Of a DNA stretch of 50,909 nt, positions 7,557-16,424 are shown one piece after another. A model generated the notes under the pieces. The model was not told where the DNA came from and did not search any database. It saw nothing but the letters and a program-made list of their open reading frames with translations. Made by a program: the position numbers and the translations under genes. Position 1 is the first letter of the stretch. Each line of letters opens with the position of its first letter. This DNA comes from Muribaculaceae bacterium (lineage in GTDB: Bacteria > Bacteroidota > Bacteroidia > Bacteroidales > Muribaculaceae): the NCBI GenBank assembly GCA_009775225.1, contig VSPE01000013.1:1-50909 (forward strand). The letters are read 5' to 3'.

Positions 7557-10094
7557 ATGGACACAGCGCAGACATACACATATGAAGATGCCTACGAGGC
7601 ATCTCTGAAGTATTTCGACGGCGACGAACTTGCCGCCCAGGTATGGGTGACCAAATATGCCCTCAAAGACAGCGACGGAAACATCTACGAACGCACACCC
7701 GACGACATGCACCGCCGACTGGCACGCGAACTCGCTCGCATAGAAGCCAACTACCCCGCAGGCATGGCCGAAGACGAAATTTTCGAGCTTCTGCGCGACT
7801 TCCGCTATGTGGTGCCCCAAGGCAGCCCTATGGCTGGCATCGGCAACAACCTGCAGGTAGGCTCGCTCTCCAACTGCTTCGTGGTGGGCATCGACGGCAA
7901 ACCCGACTCCTACGGCGGCATCATGCGCATAGACCAGGAACAGGTTCAGCTCATGAAGCGTCGCGGCGGTGTAGGCCACGACCTCTCGCACCTCCGCCCC
8001 CGAGGCATGGCGGTAAAGAACTCAGCTCTCACCTCCACGGGCCTGGTGCCCTTTATGGAGAGATACTCCAACTCCACCCGCGAGGTGGCGCAGGACGGCC
8101 GCCGTGGCGCCCTGATGATGACAGTATCAATCAAGCACCCCGACTCCGAGGCCTTCATCGACGCCAAGATGACTCCCGGCAAAGTTACCGGCGCAAATGT
8201 GTCGGTGCGCATCGACGACGACTTCATGCGTGCCGTCGAAGCCGGAACGCCTTACACACAGAAGTTCCCCGTCAACTCCGACGAGCCGCTGGTGACAAAA
8301 GAAATCGATGCCGCAGCCCTCTGGCACAAAATAGTAACGAACGCATGGAAATCGGCCGAACCCGGCGTCCTTTTCTGGGACACCATACGTCGCGAATCGG
8401 TACCCGACTGCTATGCCGACCTCGGCTTCGAGACCATATCCACCAACCCCTGCGGCGAAATTCCCCTCTGCCCCTACGACAGCTGCCGCCTGCTGGCCAT
8501 AAACCTCTACTCCTTCGTCAAGGCTCCGTTCACTCCCGAGGCCACATTCGACTATGAGCACCTCACATACTGCGTGCGCCGCGCCCAGCGCATCATGGAC
8601 GACATCATCGACCTCGAAATGGAGAAAATAGACCTCATACTCCAAAAAATAGAGAGCGACCCCGAGCCGGAAGAAGTAAAGGCACCCGAACGCAACCTTT
8701 GGCTCAAAATCAAGGAAAAGACTCTGCGCGGACGCCGCACCGGCCTTGGTACCACAGCCGAAGGCGACATGATAGCGGCAATGGGGCTGCGCTACGGCAC
8801 CCCCGAAGCCACAGCCTTCAGCGAAGCAGTACACCGCGCCGTGGCCCTGGCCGCATATAACGAATCGGTGGAAATGGCCGCACAGCGAGGCGCGTTCGAA
8901 ATATACGACACTACACGCGAGGCTTCCAACCCCTACATCCAGCGTCTGGCAGAGGCCGACCCCGCACTCTACGAGCGCATGAAGACAACCGGCCGCCGCA
9001 ACATCGCCTGCCTCACCATAGCGCCGACAGGCACCACCAGCCTCATGACCCGAACCTCTTCGGGCATAGAGCCGGTATTCATGCCGGTGTACAAGCGCCG
9101 CCGCAAAATCAACGCAGCCGAGACCGCAGCCCGCGTGGACTACGTAGACGACTCGGGCGATGCTTTCGAAGAATACATCGTGTACCACCCCAAGTTCCTC
9201 GAATGGATGAAAATCGAGGGCATACCCACCGACCGCAAATACACACAGGCCGAGCTGGATGAGATTGTGGCACGTTCGCCCTACGCGGGAGCGACAGCAA
9301 ACGACATCGACTGGGTAGAGAAAGTGACTATGCAGGGCCGCATACAGAAGTGGGTAGACCACTCGATATCCGTCACCATAAACCTGCCTTCCGACATATC
9401 TGTAGAAGCCGTCGACACCCTCTACCGCCGCGCATGGCACGAAGGATGCAAAGGATGCACCGTGTACCGCGACGGCTCGCGCTCAGGCGTGCTTGTAGCT
9501 GTGGAGAACGAGAAAAAAGAAGAGGACAAGCACGAACAAAAGCCCCTTCTTGCAAAACGTCCCAACGAGCTTGAGGCCGATGTGGTGCGTTTCCAAAACA
9601 ATAAAGAGAAGTGGATTGCCTTCGTCGGACTTGTCGACGGACGCCCCTACGAAATTTTCACCGGCCTGGCCGACGACGAAGACGGTATCTTCATACCCAA
9701 ATCCGTGACCCACGGCCAAATCATAAAAGCCTTCGACGAAAACGGCAACAAGCGCTACGACTTCCGCTTCATCAACAAGCGAGGCCACAAAACCACTATC
9801 GAAGGACTTTCCGACAAGTTCAACCCAGAATACTGGAACTACGCCAAACTCATATCCGGCGTACTCCGCTACGGCATGCCTATCGACCAGGTATTGAAGC
9901 TTGTAGGAGGCCTTGAGCTCAATTCCCAGTCAATCAACACATGGAAAATGGGCGTGGAGCGCGCACTAAAGAAATATCTGCCCAACGGCGCCGCAGCCAC
10001 AGGACAGAAGTGCCCCAACTGCGGACAGGAAACCCTTATATATCAGGAGGGATGTCTTATCTGCACATCATGCGGCACCTCAAAATGCGGATAA
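7557..10094 (+). CDS. nrdJ: Adenosylcobalamin-dependent ribonucleotide reductase (class II)
   Basis: Reduces ribonucleotides to deoxyribonucleotides with coenzyme B12 as radical source. 845 residues from the ATG at 7557 (MDTAQTYTYEDAYEASLKYF). An ATG 21 bp earlier is in frame but sits in the promoter. The active-site barrel shows LQVGSLSNCFVV (redox Cys), NPCGEIPLCPYDSC near residue 297 (radical Cys and Glu), and APTGTTSLMTRTSSGIEP. A TSCPD-like region (about 690-800) and a terminal zinc ribbon CPNCGQ...CTSCGTSKCG close the protein. It is monocistronic by spacing. Class II enzymes work with or without oxygen. Confidence 0.95.
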   Translation: MDTAQTYTYEDAYEASLKYFDGDELAAQVWVTKYALKDSDGNIYERTPDDMHRRLARELARIEANYPAGMAEDEIFELLRDFRYVVPQGSPMAGIGNNLQVGSLSNCFVVGIDGKPDSYGGIMRIDQEQVQLMKRRGGVGHDLSHLRPRGMAVKNSALTSTGLVPFMERYSNSTREVAQDGRRGALMMTVSIKHPDSEAFIDAKMTPGKVTGANVSVRIDDDFMRAVEAGTPYTQKFPVNSDEPLVTKEIDAAALWHKIVTNAWKSAEPGVLFWDTIRRESVPDCYADLGFETISTNPCGEIPLCPYDSCRLLAINLYSFVKAPFTPEATFDYEHLTYCVRRAQRIMDDIIDLEMEKIDLILQKIESDPEPEEVKAPERNLWLKIKEKTLRGRRTGLGTTAEGDMIAAMGLRYGTPEATAFSEAVHRAVALAAYNESVEMAAQRGAFEIYDTTREASNPYIQRLAEADPALYERMKTTGRRNIACLTIAPTGTTSLMTRTSSGIEPVFMPVYKRRRKINAAETAARVDYVDDSGDAFEEYIVYHPKFLEWMKIEGIPTDRKYTQAELDEIVARSPYAGATANDIDWVEKVTMQGRIQKWVDHSISVTINLPSDISVEAVDTLYRRAWHEGCKGCTVYRDGSRSGVLVAVENEKKEEDKHEQKPLLAKRPNELEADVVRFQNNKEKWIAFVGLVDGRPYEIFTGLADDEDGIFIPKSVTHGQIIKAFDENGNKRYDFRFINKRGHKTTIEGLSDKFNPEYWNYAKLISGVLRYGMPIDQVLKLVGGLELNSQSINTWKMGVERALKKYLPNGAAATGQKCPNCGQETLIYQEGCLICTSCGTSKCG

Positions 10095-10152
10095 AAGCTT
10101 TTGAAGCCGAAACTTAATTGGCTAAAAACAGCTTTAATTGGAAAATTCTATG

Positions 10153-10160
10153 TACATTTG
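10153..10160 (+). promoter_or_regulatory. -7 element upstream of korAB
   Basis: TACATTTG, 68 bp before the korA start. A good TTTG at the expected -33 spacing is not seen, so the call rests on the -7 box alone. Confidence 0.4.
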
Positions 10161-10228
10161 CAGCGTCGGGTCGGCAACGCCCCGGCGCTATACCTTAAAC
10201 ACACTGCAAACTTCTATTACTTTCAAGA

Positions 10229-12076
10229 ATGTTGGACAAGACCAATGTAAAAAACCTCGACAAGGTTGTAGTACGTTTCTCGGGTGACTCGGGCGACGGA
10301 ATGCAGCTCGCCGGCAACATCTTCACCAATGTATCGGCAGGCCTCGGCAACCAGGTATCGACATTCCCCGACTATCCCGCAGAAATACGAGCACCGCAAG
10401 GCTCGCTCAGCGGCGTATCGGGCTTCCAAGTGAGTGTAGGCAAAGGCGTACACACTCCCGGCGATGCCGCCGATGTGCTGATTGCCATGAATGCAGCGGC
10501 GCTGAAAACCAACCACCGCTTTCTAAAGCCCGGCGGTGTGATTATCGTGGACAGCGATTCCTTCAAAGAAGCTGACCTCAAGAAAGCGCAGTACACCACC
10601 GACAATCCCGTAGCCGAGCTGGGCATAAACGCTCAGGTTGTAGAGGTTCCCGTAACCACCATGACCAAAGCAGCCCTGGCCGACAGTGGTCTCGACAACA
10701 AGAGTGTGCTCAAGTGCCGCAACATCTTCGCTCTCGGCCTTGTGTGCTGGCTCTTCGACCGCCCGCTCGAAAACGCAGAACACCTTCTGCGAAACAAATT
10801 CGCCAAGAAGCCCGCAGTGTTCGAGGCTAACGCCAAGGTACTCAGAGCAGGCTATGACTACGGCCACAACATCCACGCATCGGTAAGCACTTACCGCGTG
10901 GAAACAAACGACCCCACCCCCGGCGTATACACCGACATAAACGGCAACACCGCCACTGCCTGGGGCCTTATCATGGCATCGGAGAAATGCGGCCGTCCGC
11001 TCTTCCTCGGCTCCTATCCCATTACACCCGCCACCGACATCCTTCATGAGCTGGCCAAGCGCAAAGACCTCGGCGTAAAGGCCTGCCAGATGGAAGACGA
11101 AATAGCAGGCGTATGCTCGGCAATAGGCGCATCGTTCGCCGGCAACCTCGCCGTGACATCCACCTCCGGCCCCGGCCTCGCCCTAAAGAGCGAAGGCATA
11201 GGTCTCGCCGTAATGGCCGAGCTTCCCCTCGTGGTAATCGACGTGCAGCGCGGCGGCCCCTCGACCGGCCTACCCACCAAGACCGAGCAGACCGACCTCA
11301 TGCAGGCTCTGTATGGCCGCAACGGCGAGTCGCCACTTGCAGTAGTTGCACCCGTGTCACCCACCGACTGCTTCGACATGGCCTTCGAGGCATGCCGCAT
11401 CGCCGTGGAGCACAGCACCCCTGTAATACTTCTCAGCGACGCCTTCATAGGCAACGGCGCATCAGCATGGCGCATACCCACCGCCGACGAATATCCCGCA
11501 ATCAAAACGCCCGACGTTCCGCAGGAACTGCTCGCCGACGGCACATGGCGCCCCTACCTGCGCCGCGAGAACCTCGGCCGCTACTGGCCCGTAAGCGGCA
11601 CCGAAGGAGCGCAGCACCGCCTTGGCGGCCTTGAAAAAGACCCGCGCACAGGCGCTATCTCGACCGACGCCGTAAACCATGAAAAGATGGTAGAGCTTCG
11701 CGCCGAGAAGATAGCCCGCATAGCCGACGATATCCCGGCACTCGAAGTACTCGGAAACCCCGATGCCGACACCATTCTTATTGGCTGGGGCGGCACCTAC
11801 GGCCACATCCGCACAGCCGCCGAAGAGCTGTGCAAGGCAGGCACACCCGTGGCTATGGCACAGTTCCGCTACATCAACCCTCTGCCAGCAAACACCGCAG
11901 AAGTGCTGCGCAGCTACAAACGCGTCATCGTAGCAGAACTGAATACCGGCATGTTCGCCGACTTCCTGCAGTGCCGTTTCCCCGACGTACACATTCAGCG
12001 CATCAATAAAACACAGGGCCAGCCTTTCAGCGTAAGCGAACTGGTAGAACGTACAACCAAATTAATGGAGGACTAA
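10229..12076 (+). CDS. korA: 2-oxoacid:ferredoxin oxidoreductase, gamma-alpha fused subunit
   Basis: Larger subunit of a thiamine-pyrophosphate, iron-sulfur enzyme that oxidatively decarboxylates a 2-oxoacid (most likely 2-oxoglutarate) to an acyl-CoA and reduces ferredoxin. 615 residues. The gamma domain (about 10-190) starts VVRFSGDSGDGMQLAG. The alpha pyrimidine-binding domain (from about 235) has GSYPITPATDILHELA, DEIAGVCSAIGASFAG and TSTSGPGLALKSEG. A C-terminal transketolase-like domain follows. korB begins 3 bp after its stop. Substrate is inferred from the family; a branched-chain 2-oxoacid is possible. Confidence 0.93.
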   Translation: MLDKTNVKNLDKVVVRFSGDSGDGMQLAGNIFTNVSAGLGNQVSTFPDYPAEIRAPQGSLSGVSGFQVSVGKGVHTPGDAADVLIAMNAAALKTNHRFLKPGGVIIVDSDSFKEADLKKAQYTTDNPVAELGINAQVVEVPVTTMTKAALADSGLDNKSVLKCRNIFALGLVCWLFDRPLENAEHLLRNKFAKKPAVFEANAKVLRAGYDYGHNIHASVSTYRVETNDPTPGVYTDINGNTATAWGLIMASEKCGRPLFLGSYPITPATDILHELAKRKDLGVKACQMEDEIAGVCSAIGASFAGNLAVTSTSGPGLALKSEGIGLAVMAELPLVVIDVQRGGPSTGLPTKTEQTDLMQALYGRNGESPLAVVAPVSPTDCFDMAFEACRIAVEHSTPVILLSDAFIGNGASAWRIPTADEYPAIKTPDVPQELLADGTWRPYLRRENLGRYWPVSGTEGAQHRLGGLEKDPRTGAISTDAVNHEKMVELRAEKIARIADDIPALEVLGNPDADTILIGWGGTYGHIRTAAEELCKAGTPVAMAQFRYINPLPANTAEVLRSYKRVIVAELNTGMFADFLQCRFPDVHIQRINKTQGQPFSVSELVERTTKLMED

Positions 12077-12079
12077 GCC

Positions 12080-13099
12080 ATGGAAGAGAACAAGACATAT
12101 ACCCCCGCCGACTACAAGAGCGACCAGGCAGTGCGCTGGTGCCCCGGCTGCGGCGACCACGCCATCCTCAACACTCTTCACAAGGCAATGTCCACTCTGG
12201 GCATAGCCCCGCACAAGACGGCTGTCATCTCGGGCATCGGCTGCTCCTCGCGCCTGCCCTACTATATGAACACCTATGGCTTCCACACTATCCACGGCCG
12301 TGCCGCAGCGGTAGCCACAGGTTTCAAGGTGGCAAATCCTGAAATGACAGTATGGCAGATTTCGGGCGACGGCGACGGCCTCGCTATCGGCGGCAACCAC
12401 TTCATCCATGCAGTGCGCCGCAACATCGACATCAACATCATACTCTTCAACAATAAAATCTACGGCCTCACCAAAGGCCAGTACTCGCCTACCAGCGCAC
12501 GCGGTTTCGTAAGCAAATCTAGCCCCTACGGCACAGTGGAAGACCCCTTCATACCCGCTGAGCTTGTATTCGGTGCCCGCGGCAACTTCTTCGCCCGTTC
12601 TATCGACGTAGAACTTGCCACATCGCAGGATGTACTTGCTGCCGCCGCACGCCACAAAGGCACTTCCGTAGTGGAAATTCTCCAGAACTGCGTGATTTTC
12701 AACAACGGCATCCACAATGCAATCACCGACCGTGAGATACGTGCCGACCGCACCATTACTCTCCGCCACGGCGAGAAGATGCTCTTCGGCCGCGACATGA
12801 ACCGCGGTATCGTGCGCGATGGCTTCATGCTCAAGGCTGTGACTGTGGGAGAAGACGGCTATACTATCGACGACGTACTCGTACACGACGCCCATACGCC
12901 CACAAACTTCCTCCACCAGCAGCTTGCCATGATGGACGGCCTTGGAGAACTGCCTCTCGCACTCGGCGTAATCCGCGACGTGGAAGCTCCCACCTACGAC
13001 GAAGGAGTGTGCATGCAGACCGACGAAATACGCGCCCGCAAAGGCTTCTCCTGCCTCCGCGACATGATTCTCGCCGGCGAGACATGGACTGTAGAGTAA
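12080..13099 (+). CDS. korB: 2-oxoacid:ferredoxin oxidoreductase, beta subunit
   Basis: Binds the thiamine pyrophosphate and an iron-sulfur cluster. 339 residues. RWCPGCGDHAILN (Cys 21 and 24) supplies cluster ligands; the TPP motif runs from GDGDGLAIGGNHF to NNKIYGLTKGQYSP; SVVEILQNCVIFNNG follows. Length and order match the KorB/PorB beta family. It pairs with korA 3 bp upstream. The downstream helicase starts with GTG one base after this stop, suggesting translational coupling. Confidence 0.95.
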   Translation: MEENKTYTPADYKSDQAVRWCPGCGDHAILNTLHKAMSTLGIAPHKTAVISGIGCSSRLPYYMNTYGFHTIHGRAAAVATGFKVANPEMTVWQISGDGDGLAIGGNHFIHAVRRNIDINIILFNNKIYGLTKGQYSPTSARGFVSKSSPYGTVEDPFIPAELVFGARGNFFARSIDVELATSQDVLAAAARHKGTSVVEILQNCVIFNNGIHNAITDREIRADRTITLRHGEKMLFGRDMNRGIVRDGFMLKAVTVGEDGYTIDDVLVHDAHTPTNFLHQQLAMMDGLGELPLALGVIRDVEAPTYDEGVCMQTDEIRARKGFSCLRDMILAGETWTVE

Positions 13100-13100
13100 G

Positions 13101-16100
13101 GTGACTGCGAAAGACTTCAGCCGATACAGGCTCGCCATTGCCGAGGTGCGCTCCGCATCAGGAGCCGACATCCCAACACGCTATAACGCTTTGGCGAGAT
13201 GCTTCTTTAACTTAATCGACGAGGCTACCGAAGCCTCGCCGATTAATTTTTCAGGCCCTTTCGCAAAGACCGACCACCTCCTCAGGGAGTGTGAGGCCGA
13301 CGCCGCTGCCATGCGCGCGGTGAACTCGGCACGCGTGCGCTTCAAGAACCGCGCCTCACTCTCTAAGGGAGAAATGGAAATGGCGCTTCCCTACGACAGC
13401 GAGGCTCTCAGTCTCTTCGTAGACCTCATTGCAGGCGTGGCACACACTGCGGCGACACCACTCCCGGCATCGGCTCCGCCGCCGACAGGCGCACCGAGCG
13501 ACTATCTCCGCGTCATCGTGCGCGGAACCTCAGACCACGAAATCCATTGTGTAACCGACGAGGCAGAGCCTCGCGACATCTGCGTACACACCGACGAGTC
13601 GCAGAAGCATATACTGACTTTCGTCTCGGCAGGCCACCAGCTCAATCTGATAAAGCCGTTCTGCACAGGAAATGTATTCAAGGCCGAGCTGATAATCTTC
13701 GAGCCTGATTTCCTGATAAACATAAGCCAGATTGCGCAGTGCTTCGAACCGTATGGCACCGACGCCCGCATCGCCGTGCTCAAAAGACTGACCCCGCCGG
13801 CTAACACCGAGACTATTAACCTCGGTAATTTCGCCTCTCAGCTCCTCGACGACGCGCTTCACGGCGATACCCCGGGGCACGACTACGCCGACAGCGTTAC
13901 AACATTCTTCCGCAACAATGCCCTCAACCTTTCGTGCTGCGACATAAGCCGTGGCTTCCACGCTGAAGGGCGCTCCCAGCAAGCGAATATCGAACGCGCC
14001 TTAAAGAAACACATCCCTCAGTCGGTAAAGAATTTCGACCCCGGCAACCTCATGGTAGAGCCGGCTTTCTTCTGCGAAATGCTCGGACTACAGGGACGCA
14101 TGGATATGCTGCAACTCGACTTCCGCTTCCTTCTGGAGCAGAAAGCAGGGAAGGGAGAATGGCCCCAGGACAATTTCAGCGTGCCACGCCAACGCACCTC
14201 CCACTATGTGCAGCTACTCCTGTACATGGCTATAATCCGCTATAACTTCGCGCGCCGATACGCCGACAACCAACGGCGGCTGAGTGCCTTCCTGCTCTAT
14301 TCGCGATACTCGCAGCCACTGGCGGCACCGGGCTACTCACCCGAACTGCTTGCACAGGCCATAGCCGTACGCAACGAGATTGTATGGCGGCAGAGGCAGC
14401 TTGCCGACGGCGACGACATCTTCCTGCGCACGCTTTCTCCGCAACATCTGAAGCAAGCCCCGGTAAACCCTCGCCTGTGGGAAAACTACAGCCTGCCTGC
14501 GCTTGACGCCATACTGGCGCCGCTTCACAGCGCCGACACCCTCGCCGTAGAATATTTCTTCCGCATGCTTGGTTTCGTGGCCCGCGAACACTACATAGCA
14601 AAGACCGGCAACAAAAGCAAGCAGGCTTCGGGGCTGGCAGCCCTGTGGAACAGCAGTCTCGAAGAGAAACTCGACGCCGGAAATATCTATGCGGGAATGA
14701 GTATGCAGGCTCCCGCAACCGACAGCCTCGGCCGCGTGGAAGAGCTGTGCCTAACCTTCGACGACGACGGCCGTAACAATCTGGCCAATTTCCGACCCGG
14801 CGACATAGTACTGCTCTACAACTACACAGCAGGCAATGAACCCGATGTGCGAAGCACCATGTTCTTCCGCTGCACCCTCGTCGAGACGGGGAAAAACACT
14901 CTGCACCTGCGCCTGCGCGTTCCGCAGTCGAGCGCGCTCCCTTTCAGAAGCGATGCAAACACCCACTGGGCCATAGAGCACGACTCGCTCGACTCATCGT
15001 TCAGCTCGCTCTACACAGCCGTGCACCGCTTCCTATCAATGCCCCTGCGTATGCGCGACCTGCTGCTTATGCGGCGCCCGCCCGAAGTTGACCCCCTGCG
15101 CACTGCATCTTCCGGGCACGGCGCCTTCACCGAGCTTGCTCGCCGTGTGAAGCAGGCACGCGACTTCTTCCTCATAATCGGCCCTCCCGGAACCGGAAAA
15201 ACATCTTTCGGACTCACCATTGCCCTCAAAGAAGAGCTGAGCGAGCCGGACACCTCCGTACTGCTGCTCTCGTACACCAACAGAGCTGTCGACGAAATAT
15301 GCTCCAAGCTTGAAGAAGAAGAGCTCGACTATCTGCGCATTGGGCCTCCGTCGTCGTGCGACGAGGCTTACCACAGGCGGCTGCTGTCGGAACGCGTAAA
15401 AGCCTGCTCCAACGTGGCCGAGGTGCGCGACATAATAAAAAAGGCACGTATCACCGTGGCCACGACATCTTCTCTCAACGCAAACATAAACCTCGTAAGG
15501 CTCAAGAACTTCAGCCTCGCTATAATCGACGAGGCCTCACAAATCACCGAGCCGCAGATTATAGGCATCCTGAGCGCTACCGACGAACAGGGAAAAGCCG
15601 CCATAGGCCGCTTCGTGATGATTGGCGACCACAAACAGCTGCCGGCCGTGGTACAGCAGACGGCCCGCGAGGCAGCCGTAGAGCAGCCCGACCTCCGCGC
15701 CATAGGCCTCACCGACTGCCGCATATCGCTCTTCGAGCGCCTGCTGCGGCACTACAGCACCGACCCCGGCGTTGTTTATATGCTCACGCGTCAGGGCCGC
15801 ATGCACGCCGATATCGCGGAGTTTCCCTCAAGGGCATTTTACGGCGGCAGACTTCGCCCGGTGCCTCTGCCCCACCAGACCAAACCTTTGCCCGGGGGCG
15901 AGGACATCTTCGGCCGCAGCCGCATGATGTTCTTCGACATCAGCGCGCGCAACAATGATTCTTCCGACAAGGTCAACAGCGCCGAGGCCGAAGCCATAGC
16001 ACGCATCTCCGCAGCCATAGCACAGCGAGAGCCGGCCTTCGACGCTTCGACCCTCGGCATCATAGTACCCTACCGCAATCAGATAAATGCAGTGCGGCGC

Positions 16101-16424
16101 GAACTGGAACTGCAAGGCATACCGGTGCTGGCCGACGTGACAGTCGACACAGTAGAGCGCTATCAGGGCAGCCAGCGCAAATATATTATTTATGGATTTA
16201 CCGTACGGCGCGCCTCGCAACTGCGCTTTCTCACCGAGCACTCGTTCACCGACGACGACGGCGCCGTGATAGACCGCAAACTAAATGTGGCCATCACCCG
16301 CGCACGCGAGTACATGATATGCACGGGCGATGCGTCGCTTCTGCGCACGGTGCCACTGTTCGATGCGCTCATTGCGCACATCGACGGCCAGGGCGGCTTC
16401 TACGGGAGTCAGTCGTCGCAATAG
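13101..16424 (+). CDS. Dna2-like nuclease-helicase fusion (PD-(D/E)XK + SF1B helicase)
   Basis: Cytoplasmic protein of 1107 residues from a GTG start, 1 bp after korB; the next in-frame ATG candidates would cut conserved sequence. The N-terminal half holds a RecB/Cas4-like nuclease: GRMDML near residue 332, EQK near 348, then QLLLYMAIIRY as the QxxxY motif. The SF1B helicase half has Walker A GPPGTGKTS (about 694), Walker B IIDEASQ (about 808), motif III MIGDHKQLPAV, IVPYRNQINAV, motif V VERYQGSQRKYI and motif VI LNVAITRARE. Together these resemble Dna2 and suggest DNA end or flap processing; the cellular role is unknown. Its 3' end overlaps the convergent ClC gene by 16 bp. Confidence 0.88.
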   Translation: MTAKDFSRYRLAIAEVRSASGADIPTRYNALARCFFNLIDEATEASPINFSGPFAKTDHLLRECEADAAAMRAVNSARVRFKNRASLSKGEMEMALPYDSEALSLFVDLIAGVAHTAATPLPASAPPPTGAPSDYLRVIVRGTSDHEIHCVTDEAEPRDICVHTDESQKHILTFVSAGHQLNLIKPFCTGNVFKAELIIFEPDFLINISQIAQCFEPYGTDARIAVLKRLTPPANTETINLGNFASQLLDDALHGDTPGHDYADSVTTFFRNNALNLSCCDISRGFHAEGRSQQANIERALKKHIPQSVKNFDPGNLMVEPAFFCEMLGLQGRMDMLQLDFRFLLEQKAGKGEWPQDNFSVPRQRTSHYVQLLLYMAIIRYNFARRYADNQRRLSAFLLYSRYSQPLAAPGYSPELLAQAIAVRNEIVWRQRQLADGDDIFLRTLSPQHLKQAPVNPRLWENYSLPALDAILAPLHSADTLAVEYFFRMLGFVAREHYIAKTGNKSKQASGLAALWNSSLEEKLDAGNIYAGMSMQAPATDSLGRVEELCLTFDDDGRNNLANFRPGDIVLLYNYTAGNEPDVRSTMFFRCTLVETGKNTLHLRLRVPQSSALPFRSDANTHWAIEHDSLDSSFSSLYTAVHRFLSMPLRMRDLLLMRRPPEVDPLRTASSGHGAFTELARRVKQARDFFLIIGPPGTGKTSFGLTIALKEELSEPDTSVLLLSYTNRAVDEICSKLEEEELDYLRIGPPSSCDEAYHRRLLSERVKACSNVAEVRDIIKKARITVATTSSLNANINLVRLKNFSLAIIDEASQITEPQIIGILSATDEQGKAAIGRFVMIGDHKQLPAVVQQTAREAAVEQPDLRAIGLTDCRISLFERLLRHYSTDPGVVYMLTRQGRMHADIAEFPSRAFYGGRLRPVPLPHQTKPLPGGEDIFGRSRMMFFDISARNNDSSDKVNSAEAEAIARISAAIAQREPAFDASTLGIIVPYRNQINAVRRELELQGIPVLADVTVDTVERYQGSQRKYIIYGFTVRRASQLRFLTEHSFTDDDGAVIDRKLNVAITRAREYMICTGDASLLRTVPLFDALIAHIDGQGGFYGSQSSQ

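Noticed and set aside
8127..9440. 437-codon minus-strand frame inside nrdJ
   Set aside because: Antisense shadow of conserved ribonucleotide reductase sequence; no recognisable domain.
12062..13171. 369-codon minus-strand frame opposite korB
   Set aside because: Antisense to a gene with clear TPP and Cys motifs; low-complexity translation.
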